Assembly: GCA_902806565.1 (NCBI GenBank) | Contig: CADCXA010000042.1 | Coordinates: 586,727 to 650,726 of the forward strand | DNA: 64,000 nt | Origin: Hypoxylon rubiginosum | Lineage: Eukaryota > Ascomycota > Sordariomycetes > Xylariales > Hypoxylaceae | Direction: 5' to 3' | In this document: piece by piece, positions 13,554 through 24,794 of the stretch | How positions within the stretch are numbered: position 1 is the first letter of the stretch | Layout: each line of letters begins with the position of its first letter | Program-made: the position numbers and the translations under genes | The notes under the pieces: model-generated | What the model saw: only the letters and a program-made list of their open reading frames with translations | Databases searched by the model: none | Told to the model about the DNA's origin: nothing

Positions 13554-15830
13554 ATGCCTTATTCTGACAACATGTATTCGGTGGGCGACGATTCGGATGG
13601 AGAGAGCTACGCAGATCAGCTATCGCCTTCGGACGGCTACTTTGCCTCGTCTTCCTCGTCCCATGTCGTGCCAATCGTGCCAAACATCTTGGTCCCTGAC
13701 CCCACACTACAACAAACATCAGAGTCAGCTGCTGAATCGAAAGCTCGAGAGGCGAAGGAGGAAACGCTCTCTTCAAATACTCAGAGGTCCGAATCCTACA
13801 ACTACAACCATTATCATCCCACAGGACCAGGCAGCAGTCGAGGAACAGGTCGCTTAGAGCAGCGTGCTGCTAGTTCTACCAATCCGCATCAGCGACAGCA
13901 CGATTCGACGTCTACGCACACGTATTCGCCGTCGTCACGATCGCGCACTATTTTCCGATCCTACCGGTTGCGTGGACGAACTCCGTCTGTATATTCAGAC
14001 GCACCACCAGCCTACTCCCCTTTGCCGACCTCCCTTCTCTCGTCCACCAACCAGCAGAGTGGCCAATCTAGAAACTACAGCACATTCTCTTCCACCATGG
14101 GTGTACCGGATATCGTTGAAAATGAGCGGCTCCTTGGGAGAGATCCCGAGAGCATGGGCCAACCAGAGGACGTGGAGTTTAGTCACCCACCACACTGGAC
14201 CCGACGAGTGAGAAGACGGTTGCCTACGTGGCTTAGTTGTAGAACAATTGTTCTTGGCCTGGTAGTACTGATTGTCTCCATTGGGCTTTTAGCAAGCACC
14301 CTTCATATATTTAAGGAAGGAGATCATGTAAGAGAGACCATCCCGTTACCTACCCGTCTTACCTAATCGTCCCACACGAGTACCTACATACCTAGCCGCG
14401 AGCCGTTCGCTAACATGGTGCTCGTGTACCAGAAGAAGACCATCGGGGCGGAGCCGGTGGAGCAAATCCCTCCAGACTCCCAGAAGGAGCCCGTGACTGA
14501 TCCGGGGACTGACGAACCCGTCATCGCCACCCCTTTCCAGCCAAGCTACTGCCAGAATGCGCAGTACCGCTTCGCCGACCAGATCTTGTCGCTCGACTTT
14601 GACAAGAATAGCAATGTGTCTTTCAGCGAAGACACGCACCCGCACTCGGGGAACAGCCAAGTGCACGTCGCCGGACAGGTGCACGTGCGACGGCTCGATG
14701 CCGGCGGCAACCCGCGCCTCGTGTTGGAGATCGCCACCAACGACGAGGACATCCTGCTCGACGTCTACGCGGACGAGAGAGCTCAGATCATGAAGGTGAG
14801 CGTGCCTAGGAAGTACGAGTCGACGCATTCCGGAGACGGGCCTTGCGTTGAGATGAGGGCGACCATCTGGGTACCCGAGGACGCGGATTTACGCCAGCTC
14901 TCTTTGCGCGTCGTCCACCTCGACATCCTCACGCTAGACGACCTGTCTCTCCACGTGCAAGAATTCGCCCAGATGTCCTCAGTAGTCGGCGACATCAAGT
15001 CCGGCGTGGACCGACGCCTCTCCTACAACGAATCCCGCTTTGCGCCACCGAATGCTCCGGATTTCACTTACGTCCCCGCGAGGGACTCGTATGTGTTCGA
15101 TTCTCGCGTCATCGAAGTTTCCTCGACTTCAGGCGATATCAAGGGGGACTGGCCCCTTTACGACATGCTAGGGCTTCACACGACCTCGGGCATCATCGAC
15201 GTCTCGGTGACACCAAAGGCAGAGTTAGAGACGGACCCCAAAGCCGCGGTACTGTCTATGAGCACGATATCCGGCAACATCAACGTTACGGAACCGGTGA
15301 CCGTGTTGGACAAGATCCCGAGGCGCGACTATCTCGTCGACATCAAGTCGACCTCGGGAAGCATCCACGGTGCCGTCGCGTTCGGCGCCGGCGTCGAGCT
15401 GAGGAGCATTTCTAGTGAAATTGCTCTCATCCTTCTACCGGTGATGAACATGGCCAAGGTCTCCCCCACGAGCCCCGCCCAGCTGGAGACTACGACGACG
15501 AGTGGCACCACTGCCGTCCGCATACTGGAGCCGGTCTGGTTTCCCTCCGAGCCACCCCCAGACAAGACTCTCGACTGCCTGCAGGCTCTCCACAAGTCCA
15601 CTGGCGGCGACATCGGACTGCAGTATCCGCAGGCTTGGGAAGGCACCCTAAGGGCCTCGACGATGTCCGGCACGCTCAAAGTTGGTGGGAAGGACGTCAA
15701 GATTATCAGGTCCGTAGGCGGCTTTCCGGGCTCTAACCTGGAAGCCTCGAAGGGGAACGGTACCGGGTCCAGCATCGAGGTCACGGCGCTGATGGGCAAT
15801 ATGAAGGCCGTCATCGGCAGTGAGAGCTGA
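13554..15830 (+). CDS. single-pass membrane protein with DUF4097-like beta-repeat domain
   Basis: Two exons, 13554-14327 and 14433-15830, joined by a 105-nt phase-0 intron with GTAAGA donor, branch CTAAC at 14410 and acceptor CCAG. The product is 723 aa. Residues 1-230 are Ser/Pro-rich and charged, with a PPAY motif at 151-154 of the kind bound by WW domains of Rsp5/NEDD4 ligases. A basic RRVRRR stretch precedes a transmembrane segment at 231-253. The rest, presumably on the far side of the membrane, carries repeated strand-turn units (STSGDIKG, TTSGIIDV, TISGNINV, STSGSIHG, TMSGTLKV) typical of the DUF4097 putative-adhesin family. With the basic patch before the segment, the N-terminus is expected in the cytosol. 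Function unknown; a surface or vacuolar membrane protein sorted by ubiquitination would fit. The intron solution is supported by exact frame continuity. Confidence 0.82.
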
Positions 15831-16624
15831 TGAATAGGCATACCAGTACATTGTTGGTTGGAGGTAATGTAGCCGGCGAGCTTTACGTGGGTTGCGGAAA
15901 TACCCTTGCATTCGTTTGAGTCATACTCACGTCGGGATTGGTAGCGGTGTTATGGTGTTATTTGCATATGGCTTAGGTTTTTAAGCGGTTTCGTTGGATA
16001 CACAGACAGAATAAAGATTTGTCCTTGAAATGTCGACTGTGTACTACAGCAAGTATGTTTACGTCTGATATGTGACGGCTGATCGGTATCGTGGTAGCTT
16101 ATATGGCCGGAAAAGAAGCTATTGAAAATGTGTCTTCTGGAGTAGGTGAACATGAGAGAAATGCAGGTCCTCTGATTACCTAAGGATAGTTTCAAAACGA
16201 TAGCTGATTACTTCATCTTACTTTAGGAGGTACTAGGTATCTAGCACTTGCTATCTATAAGTGAGGAGGTGAAGGCTTCCGTATCTTTATTCTCCTAGGC
16301 TAGGCAGGCAAGACTGCGGACTGTGACGACTGTCTACAATTTCCACCTTTTTAGTTCATAGAAACGAATTTATCAACTTCACTATCTCTTCGACAAGTTG
16401 CCTACTCCCCGTACCACGCAATCGTTATCTATCGCCTGTCCACCTATAGTGGTGGAACCATTTTAGCCATCCCTTACACATGAATGAGTTAGAAATACGA
16501 GTATCAGATCTTTATTCGACCTCGAGCGTATCGCTAGTCACCTTAATTCAACATCCGCAAGACTCAATCCAGGCGATACGAGCGAACCAAGATGTGTTAG
16601 ATACACAAGGACTTCTACATATGT
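15831..16624. other. intergenic, no gene seen
   Basis: About 0.8 kb of ordinary composition between two plus-strand genes. It holds the 3' flank of the DUF4097 gene and the promoter of the next one. No RNA gene or strong repeat seen. Confidence 0.6.
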
Positions 16625-17332
16625 ATGACCTGCGAGACGATCACAATAGGATGTGAATCTATCGAATACTGCCCATCTTGGGTTTTCAAAGAACCAAACA
16701 ACATACACACCATCACGTGTGAGTTCTTCGACCATCTCCCATACATCTGGATGACCGATGCGCCATGGGATGAGCAATGCATTCACTGCATGGAAGAGTT
16801 CGAATTCGGAGCCGAGGGCATCGCGTACGCCACGGATGAGATGCATCGCTTCTTGAGCAGCACCAAGCCGACGCCCCGAGTAGCTGTTCCTACACCAGAC
16901 AATTCAGATAATTTCGAATTCACAAGCTCTACGGTAATCACGGAGATGCCCACTTTGGGGGCATTTCTAAGGGCGCACATCGACGATATAGACTGGGCAG
17001 CCGACGATACATTCGGTCTGCAAATACGCTCGCGGCCGACCTCACGGCTAGGTATCACGAGGGGAACAATACACGACTTCTTAATGCGGCGCATGGCCAC
17101 TTCGAAGCTAGACATGGCATCATCGCAAGCCGTTGCCTGTTTATCAGCAGCTGGCGCCTTGAGACCGTCGCTCGACGCCTTGGACTTGCAAGTTCCGGTC
17201 CCTATTCCGGACGGGTTCTTCTCCTATTTGCGACGTTTCGGCATAGTCACCAAAGGCGCGCCTGTTGATGGGAGTTGGATTGATGACAGCGGCGGGTTAT
17301 TAGGGAAATTGGCTTCTTCACGTTCAGTATAG
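16625..17332 (+). CDS. hypothetical protein, 235 aa, Cys-containing N-terminus
   Basis: A single uninterrupted frame of 235 codons. The first 60 residues contain six or more cysteines, including CIHC near residue 53, and several aromatic residues, which could form a small metal-binding or disulfide region. The remainder is mixed helical sequence with no signal peptide and no transmembrane segment. I do not recognise the family. The AUG at 16621, four bases upstream and in another frame, would open an 11-codon frame ending at 16656 that overlaps the chosen start; initiation there would lower translation. The first two cysteines follow the start closely, as in many small fungal proteins with an MC-x-C beginning. 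Reality of the gene rests on frame length and composition only. Confidence 0.55.
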   Translation: MTCETITIGCESIEYCPSWVFKEPNNIHTITCEFFDHLPYIWMTDAPWDEQCIHCMEEFEFGAEGIAYATDEMHRFLSSTKPTPRVAVPTPDNSDNFEFTSSTVITEMPTLGAFLRAHIDDIDWAADDTFGLQIRSRPTSRLGITRGTIHDFLMRRMATSKLDMASSQAVACLSAAGALRPSLDALDLQVPVPIPDGFFSYLRRFGIVTKGAPVDGSWIDDSGGLLGKLASSRSV

Positions 17333-18241
17333 GTATTCACTTACAGCGTCTGGTTGTGTCAATTTCCTCTAGCAAAAGCGGAAAGGACTTGGTTGATAGT
17401 GGAGGTCCTAAAATGACTTAACTATGTGTTTGTTAGGCATCAGATGAATAGGAGCAATAGAAGTCAAACATTTTTGTCAATTTTGACACACGTTGCTTGT
17501 GCTTCGTATTGGAGCAAACAATTCGAGAAGTGAAATATGAGACTGATATAGTTTGCATACCAAAGAGTCAGTGATGTCCAAATATTAAAGGAGACCTTGA
17601 GGATACGTTGGAATTCGTAGTATTTGTAGTACGGATTGATAGAACGCACAACTTGACCAATGTTATACAGGCGCGTGTCACACTTACCTCCTATTCATAC
17701 CTACCTGCCTAGTAGCCTCAGTACATTTTCTGAATACAAGACGGTGACCTTCCTTACAGGCTGTCGTGACACTAGAGACTTGGGATGGCCAATTCATTGT
17801 ATTTCGTACAATGCAGAAAGTCTTTGTACTGCCTAGCGGTGGATATCCATTACTCACTGTACTGTGGGAACAATGAGTGCGCATCCGGTCAAAAACCTGA
17901 CACTGTAGACGATGGACAACCTCAGAGGATTGCGATTTGAGAAGAGTATATCTGAACTTGACAATCACCTCAGGTTTTTACGCCCTTTCCTCACCTAAGG
18001 CGACTTTACCTTACCGCCTCGACGAAAAGTCTCGTGTACGCGCCAATTCACCTTTGATCGATCCCGCAGAACACCATCCAAGCCGTGTTGCCGACCACTT
18101 CTACTTTCACTTCTAGCTTCGTTACTCATTTACGACATCGCTGCCACCTCAGATCGATCTTCCCGCGGCAAAAGCTTCGTACCACGACTAACGAATCTTC
18201 CGTGCTCTTGTCATACGCACCCACGCACCTGCTTACTTACC
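17333..18241. other. intergenic, no gene seen
   Basis: About 0.9 kb, partly A+T-rich, between two small plus-strand genes. Open frames here (for example 17684-17968 minus) show no domain. Nothing else supportable. Confidence 0.55.
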
Positions 18242-18730
18242 ATGTGCGTCGTGATCTGGCGTAGATATCGACAGTGCGGGTGTCGGGCCCATCTCACCAC
18301 ACACTTCTGCAACGATGCTAAGGGACGCCCGCGCAACGCCGACAATGTCCTAACGCGGACGAAATTCTTGCCGGACAAACCGCCCAAGGAACAGACGCCA
18401 TGCAAAAAAACCTCCAACGCAGCAAGTCCCTTGGCTGCGAAATGCATCCGATGTGCGAAGAAGGAGAAAGAAATGCAGAAGGCTGGCGCTAGTGCGGCTG
18501 CGCTGCCTATGAGTACGAATTCATCCGTATCGCAAGGTAAGAATCTTTCGGGGATCTTGGGTGTTATCGAAGAGAAGGCGTCCGGGACAAAGGGGGCGTT
18601 GTAGGTCTCACTAACATACGGAACAGATCAAAGACTTAAGGAGTCACCAGGTCTACAAGCGGCGGAACGGGTACGCAACTCGTTGATGCTTCTAGAGAGC
18701 ATCGTACTCTCGAGGAACGCTACTAGGTAG
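18242..18730 (+). CDS. small Cys-rich basic protein, 132 aa
   Basis: Two exons, 18242-18536 and 18627-18730, with a 90-nt phase-1 intron: donor GTAAGA, branch CTAAC at 18611, acceptor ACAG. Splicing replaces a frame stop at 18602-18604 by a C-terminus DQRLKESPGLQ...VLSRNATR. The N-terminus MCVVIWRRYRQCGCRAHLTTHFC places Cys at 2, 12, 14 and 23 with a nearby His, and a CIRC pair lies near residue 76. This MC...CGC...H...C arrangement is seen at the start of many short uncharacterised proteins of filamentous fungi and may bind zinc. The rest is Lys/Ala/Ser-rich and probably disordered, with a predicted helix at the end. No function can be assigned. The intron with perfect signals makes the gene more credible than its length would. 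Confidence 0.68.
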
Positions 18731-19683
18731 TTCCATCACGCCGGTTCTTATACAAAGCTCGCCTGCAACCAAATAATCGCTGGGCTATTTAAGAGTCAGC
18801 CTACGTCTATATTTAATGTTGTTTTTCTAATTTGCAGAACTTGAGGTATTGACAAACTGTGTTGAACTTGAAAGCTGGACAGGATGGCAACTCCATCTCC
18901 AGACCATCTCCCGGTAACTCATATGACATGACAGAGTAGACAAGACAGAGCAGTCCGTCTTTCCTCGTGTCATGTAAATGATATAGGAAGTTTGTCTCAT
19001 CGCAAATCCAAGGAGTATTCGGTGAACCACATAATTATAACTGTGACGTACATAGCTGTTTGTGGATATGTTATGTTTTCTCCTGTTGATATCTGGCATC
19101 CTGTCAAGGTGAGTATGCTGGTACGCTTACGCTGTTTAAATATATCGAGCCTCGGTATGGACGCATGACATGGACAAACCTGAGTTGTTAATTGTTAAGC
19201 CAACAAATGAAGCGTTTGCCGTTTGCCATGAGACGAAGTTGTACCTATTACGTACGGCAGCCTATTAAAGGCTAGGGCAAGTTCGGTATAGCTTACGGGG
19301 GTGGGGTAGTGAGGCGGGGCTTTGGGCTTTGGCGCATCTGTTCTAGCCTCTAGGCTACATGTACAGTAGACCCGAGGGCCAGGGTCCAGCTGCGTGGTGC
19401 TCGCGTGGATTGAAACCCCCCCAAGCAACCCCCCAGCTCTATCACTTACAGTAGCGTCGAGGGGGAGCGCAGCTCGTTCCCGGGATAGCTCGGGTTCACT
19501 GCTCTCACCGAGCATCTTCACTAAGACTCTCTCTCTCTCTCTACTTCATAGCTTCCTTTCTTGTTCTTCGTAGCTCTAGATCTACGTTTTGTTTACTAAT
19601 CGTCGCTATAAACCCTCATATAAGGTAACTTTTGGTTCGATCTTTCTACGCATGACTACCTCTATAAGTCTCCCCTATTTGCC
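18731..19683. other. intergenic, promoter of the WD40 gene
   Basis: About 0.95 kb. The last 180 bases before the next start contain a (CT)8 tract and CT-rich sequence, common in fungal promoters near the transcription start. An open frame at 19195-19521 minus has no domain support. Confidence 0.55.
19527..19542 (+). repeat. (CT)8 microsatellite in a promoter
   Basis: Eight CT units about 140 bp upstream of the WD40 gene ATG. Pyrimidine tracts at this position often mark the core promoter of filamentous fungal genes; length changes might tune expression. Confidence 0.75.
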
Positions 19684-22600
19684 ATGGCCAAAAAGGCGCG
19701 TCAGAGGATAAGCTATGGTTCGTCATCTCCATTAATATCATCCCTAAGTTGAATCTAGATCCCCCTCAGTCCTCAGCCCAAAGCCCACAGCTCACAGCCC
19801 ATTGATCATCGTCCACCCCCGCATAGCTGCTTGGTTTCACCTCACTTATCCATCTGAACTTGACTACCCGACAACGTCGGATGGTTGAGCAATATAATTG
19901 TCTACTGTGAACAAGAGAAAGTTGTGGCTCTTTTCTAACAATTGCGTCATTGTCCCAGTTCTTGAACTCGATCATTCGTCGTCAGGCGGCCATAGACTCG
20001 GCATAAACGGACTTGCGGTAGACCGAGACAATGCGATCCTGTAAGTTCCCGACGGCTACTAAGCGGTTCCAAGGTTCCCCCCTTCGCCCGCTAACACCGT
20101 CGCATAGTTATTCCGGAGGCAGAGATGGAGTTATCTGCGCCTGGGACTTGAATCTCGACCTCCAGAACATTTCTGGCTACGACCGCGTCTCCCAGCGAAA
20201 TGCGAAATCCCAACCGACTACTAAATTCCGCGCCTCGACCCAAGCACACACGCACTGGGTTAACGACATCGTACTCGCTGCCAACAACAGTGCCCTAGTC
20301 TCTGCGTCATCAGACCTGACCGTGAAGGTATGGCGACCCGAATTGGGGGAAACCGAACCCCATACCATCGGCCAACATGCAGACTACGTCAAATGTGTCG
20401 CGACACCTAACTCTGTGGACTGGGTGGCTTCGGGTGGGCTCGATCGGAAAATATGCCTCTGGGACCTCAATGGCAAAGGGAAGTCCTTGGAAATTGACGT
20501 TCGAGGTGAAGACGTGAGCGAAAAGGCCTCGGTATATGCCATGAGCGTCAATCGAAACATCCTCGCTAGCGGAGGCCCCGAATCCGTCGTACGGTTATGG
20601 GATCCAAAGTCCGGCAAGAGGATCACCAAACTAGTAGGCCATACCGACAACATCCGCGCTATATTAATGAACGAGTCCGGTGACACCGTCATGACTGCTA
20701 GCTCCGACCAAACCGTCAAAGTATGGAGCGTCACCGCTGGTAGGTGCATGTACACGCTCACTATGCACAACGACAGTGTCTGGTCGCTCTTTTCCGAAGA
20801 TCCCGAGCTGGACGTCTTCTACAGTAGCGACCGGTCTGGTATGATCGTCAAGACGGATACTAGGGGGACAATAGAGATGGATGAAGGCCTGTCTGTTGCC
20901 GTGGCTCAGGAACACGACGGGGTTAGTAAGGTGGTGGCCTGTGGGGACTACATTTGGACCGCCAGCTCTAGCTCTTCCATCAACAGATGGACGAACGTTG
21001 GGACCGGTCCTGATGCCCAACTACCGGAGCCCTTTAGACATCTGCGCGTGGGTAGCCCAATCTTGAGATCGAGAAAGCCGCCTGTAGTGGCTGTAGATGG
21101 ATCGGCGAAGAGCGAAATTCCCGCCAAGTCCATTCTGAGGATGTCGAATACTGCGGCTTTTCCGCCGGACCTTAGCGATCACTCCGAGTCGAACTCAGTA
21201 CTCGGTTTACCCCCAAGGAAAGGTTCTGAAATTCTTATCGATCCTCTACTTCCTGTTGTTGAACCGATACATCACTTGCCGGAAGAAACCATTGAAGGGC
21301 AGAATGGACTGGTGAAACATAAACTCCTGAATGATAGGCGGCGGGTCTTAACCTTGGACACTGCAGGAGATGTGTTATTGTGGGATCTCATTAGAGTAAG
21401 TACCTTGGTGATTGATATGGGACTTGGCTAATTCGAAGTAGTGCGAAGTCATCCAGAGGTTTGGAAAGAAGCATCTCGAAGACGTCGAGCCTGAGGTTAA
21501 TACCTTGGAAGCTGTTGCTCCTTGGTGTTCGATCGACACGAGTTCCGGAAATCTGACTGTTGTGCTTGAACCTTTCAACTGTTTTGATGCTGAAATGTAC
21601 GCCGACGAGTTGATTTTGGCGGAGCCCGTGGATTTCCGGGAGGACCAGAGAAGTATGAGACATAAAATGATGATCACAAGACGGAGACTAACTTCGACGC
21701 AGTAAATCTTGGGAGATGGATTCTTCGATATTTGTTTGCAAAGCTGATTGATGAAGAAATTAAACGCGATGAAGCTTATAGACACAAACTTAACGAGACG
21801 GTAGAAAAACGCCAGGCGGCCACTCGACTAAACCCACCGACTTCGATATCGATACCTGCTTCAAATATTCAAGGATGGGACCGTGGCGAATCACCAGGAG
21901 CAACACCGAGAGCGAACGGCGCGAACTACCCTATGACTCCAGGACTGGGAATAGGTATAGCTACTCCCGCTGCTAACTTATTAGCGTCTGACTATGCGGT
22001 TACTCCTGGTAGCCCTCTTGACAAGACCACTTCTCATCAATTAAATCGATCGTCTGGTGAAGACTATTTCTCTGGTGGCATTAGCTCGGCAGACGCTCCT
22101 GCAAAAGTGCCTACAACTCCAGCAGCAACGGATCAAACGTTTGCTAAAGACGAGATGCCAAAATCTCCGGTTGATGCGAAAGAAAAGGAGAAAGACTCTG
22201 CGAAGTCCCCGAGCACACCATTTGGCAAGAAATTCCGAATAGGTATGTCGTTCGGTACCAAGAAACTTGGAAGGTCGGCGTCTACCAATATCGAGAAACC
22301 TACTACTGCAGAAGAGAAGCCGGAGGAGAACAAGTCGGAATCATCGTCGAACCACGAAAAGGAAATAGATGATAATTTAGGTGGTGTTATCCAAAGGATC
22401 CATAACGACTATGAGAGGCAACTACTCGAAGCTCCGAACAACTTCATCGAAACTAAAATAACGCCTGCTCTTCCCATAGATGCGCCAGTATTGAAACTTC
22501 CATCCGGCACGAAAGTCATCATTCAGGAAGAGACATCCGGAGGTAGTGCCAATTTGTACCGAGGTACCGTGCTGAGCGTCGGCGTCGACGCAGATATTAT

Positions 22601-23180
22601 TGAGGAGAAAGCCCCGATGTGGCTGGGTGAGGTTCTCTTGACTGTATGTTTTCGTATCACTCTAGTAAAATGGTATATGCTACTGACTGACTTGCCTAGA
22701 ACGCAATACCACAGAAAGAACCTGTTAAGGTCTCGTTTGTGCTGCACCCTTGGAAAGATTCGTTACCCAGCCTTGCAACAGCCGATGGAAACAACCGCCT
22801 TAATGCGAATAGGATGCTGAGGGTAAAGAAAATCCTGGCATATATAGCTGAAAGGATCGAACAGCAGCTAGAAGAACCCGAGGCTGGGGCTCTTCGGCCC
22901 GAGGAGTATTTGGAACTGTATTGCAACGACCAGGTATGTACTAGCATAAGCGCGAATGGATGTAGGCACTAACTGGCGAAATTAGCAACTACCGAATACC
23001 ATGAGTCTTGCAACCTTACGAGCTCATATTTGGAAAGGAGGCAATGACGTTGTCTTGTATTATAAGGCGAACGGCCGGAAGGAGATTCCTAAGGAACTCC
23101 CACAGCCGACACTTGATGACCCGGCAGTTTCGGATCCCGGAGGGCTCGCGGCTATACCGCCGATAGCTACTGTGAGTTGA
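19684..23180 (+). CDS. WDR48: WD40 protein of the WDR48/UAF1 family (yeast DUF1-like)
   Basis: Seven exons reconstruct a 994-aa protein: 19684-19717, 19959-20040, 20108-21395, 21442-21652, 21703-22643, 22700-22933, 22986-23180. Introns are 241, 67, 46, 50, 56 and 52 nt, most with a CTAAC- or CTGAC-like branch and all keeping frame. The N-terminus reads [15 protein letters not shown]..., joined to [27 protein letters not shown] repeats follow with ICAWDL, VKVWRPE, ICLWDL, VRLWDPK, VKVWSV and VLLWDL blades. The C-terminal half has a low-complexity linker, then [16 protein letters not shown] and a ubiquitin-like fold region ending near [20 protein letters not shown], as in the DUF3337 part of WDR48. 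Known WDR48 proteins bind and activate USP1/USP12/USP46-type deubiquitinases. The partner here is presumably a USP encoded elsewhere. Convergent with the carrier gene 248 bp downstream. Confidence 0.9.
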
Positions 23181-23428
23181 GTCTAGTTGAAGCTAGAATA
23201 ATGTGATAATATGTGACTGGGAGGGTGAGGGTATCATCTATTGTCTATGTGTCGGGAAAATCTAAAAAGGGGTATTCTATAATATCTGTTGTACATACGC
23301 TCCTTTCCATACCGCGACTTGGTGCGCGGTAGGAGTATATACCCTCGAGTTATATACAATGAGGTCTTTCCGGCCTCAGTCTCCCCGCATTTAAGTTTTT
23401 ACTTTGAATTCCGCCACGGATGAGCGTG

Positions 23429-24370
23429 TCATATGGCGTTCCCCTGTAATGCGTTCACGGCCCATTGGTAACTCCCGAGGAATATGGCGCCCCCGGCACT
23501 GATCCACATGACACGGGGCCCGATACCGGCGAAGAAGGGCCGCACGCCGTGGTTGGATAGTATGTCCCTGAGCACGGTGAAGACCTTGGCCCTCTCCTTG
23601 GACAGCATGACGCGCGTCTTGAGCACGTCCAGCGGCGTCGTGACGCCCGCGGCCACGGCGCCCGACATGCTGCCGTAGAGCGCGCTCTCGCCCGCGCTGA
23701 CCTCGACGCCGCCGCCGCCGCCGCCCTTCCTCCGCCGCCCCCAGCCTTTCAGCGCCTCCCACAGCGGGAACTGGATGACGGTGAAGGGCACCTCGCGCAT
23801 GACGGTGATGCCCCACCCCCGGTACAGCTCGCGCCACACGCCGCCGAGCCCGACGCTGCCGTACCGCGAGAGGATGGCGCCGAGGGCGGCGGCGCTGGAG
23901 CCCCCGTGCAGGCCGGCCTGGGCGCGCTGCTTGACGACCTCGGTCGGCACGCGCACGGCGCACGCGGCGACCTCGCCCAGGCTCGCCGCCGCCATGTGTC
24001 CTAGGGGCTCTTCCCAGCTCCTTCTTCCCGTCGAGCCGTCGCCGTGTATGGGGTCGCTATTATTCACCGCGCCGATTATACTGCTATTTTGCAACAATTC
24101 CTGTCGCTGCTGCCGCCGCGACGACAGGAACCCCTTGACGCCCTCGTAGGTGCAGAAGAAGAAGGCGGCGCCGGGGGCGGACCCGACGACGGCGGAGCCC
24201 ACGCCCCGGTAGATGCCCCGGAACCCGCCCGACGGGAAGAAGCCGGCGTGCGACTGCAGGCGCGTCTTGAGGGTGTCGAGGGGGAAGAGGGACAGGTCGA
24301 CCGTGGTTCCCGCTATGCCGCCCGCGAGGAGGGCCGTCGCGAAGGGGGGCTGTTGCGGGTGCGGCGACAT
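23429..24370 (-). CDS. PET8: mitochondrial S-adenosylmethionine carrier
   Basis: Intronless frame of 313 aa with three mitochondrial-carrier repeats. Signature PxDxxK motifs are at residues 30-35 (PLDTLK), 142-147 (PTEVVK) and 246-251 (PLDVLK). The start AGGIAGTTVDLSLFPLDTLKTRLQS, then GFRGIYRGVGSAVVGSAPGAAFFFCTYE, matches the SAM carrier (yeast Pet8/Sam5, human SLC25A26) more than other carriers. These proteins sit in the inner mitochondrial membrane and exchange cytosolic S-adenosylmethionine for S-adenosylhomocysteine, feeding methylation of mitochondrial RNA and protein as well as biotin and lipoate synthesis. The protein is somewhat longer than the usual 280 or so residues because of two loop insertions, about 86-122 and a Gly run at 216-221. 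The latter comes from a CCG trinucleotide tract at 23708-23724. The gene is G+C-rich. Confidence 0.9.
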   Translation of the reverse strand: MSPHPQQPPFATALLAGGIAGTTVDLSLFPLDTLKTRLQSHAGFFPSGGFRGIYRGVGSAVVGSAPGAAFFFCTYEGVKGFLSSRRQQRQELLQNSSIIGAVNNSDPIHGDGSTGRRSWEEPLGHMAAASLGEVAACAVRVPTEVVKQRAQAGLHGGSSAAALGAILSRYGSVGLGGVWRELYRGWGITVMREVPFTVIQFPLWEALKGWGRRRKGGGGGGVEVSAGESALYGSMSGAVAAGVTTPLDVLKTRVMLSKERAKVFTVLRDILSNHGVRPFFAGIGPRVMWISAGGAIFLGSYQWAVNALQGNAI

Positions 24371-24794
24371 TTTGGGGGGTTTGTTGAGTTGGTCTGATGG
24401 AGGCGGGGCGTAGGTAGGAAGGTAGGTAGGTGATCGTTTGAATGTCAGATTATTCCTCGAGTTGGTTGTATAGAGGGCTCGCGGCCATTGTTAAAAGGGA
24501 GTTCAAGGTGCTGCGTCTGCGTCCATCGGCCCGCGCTGGTTCACGTCATGGGGCTGCTCGTTGATGATGGCTCTAAAAAGAAAAGGCGATAGCTATTATT
24601 ATAGGTACCGGTTACGGGGAGATTATAGTGGGTACGGACCCTGACGTCGGGATTATCGATAGAGCTATCGGCAGCCTATCGATAAAGCTTGTCACGTTCA
24701 GCCGTTTTAAGTTGAATACTACGAATCGTGCCTTGAAGTCCCCTACAACTTCGATTACTGTAGCTGGGATCAAATAAGAAAAAAATAGGATGGA
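24371..24794. promoter_or_regulatory. bidirectional promoter region between two mitochondrial genes
   Basis: 424 bp separate the divergent starts of the SAM carrier and the tRNA-lysidine synthase. Within it are ACGTCA at 24543-24548 and TGACGTC at 24642-24648 (bZIP/CRE-like cores), and an inverted repeat TTATCGATA at 24653-24661 versus TATCGATAA at 24677-24685, with a further CTATCG between them. TAGGTAGG motifs lie at 24412-24431. That this region drives both genes is inferred from the geometry. Confidence 0.5.
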
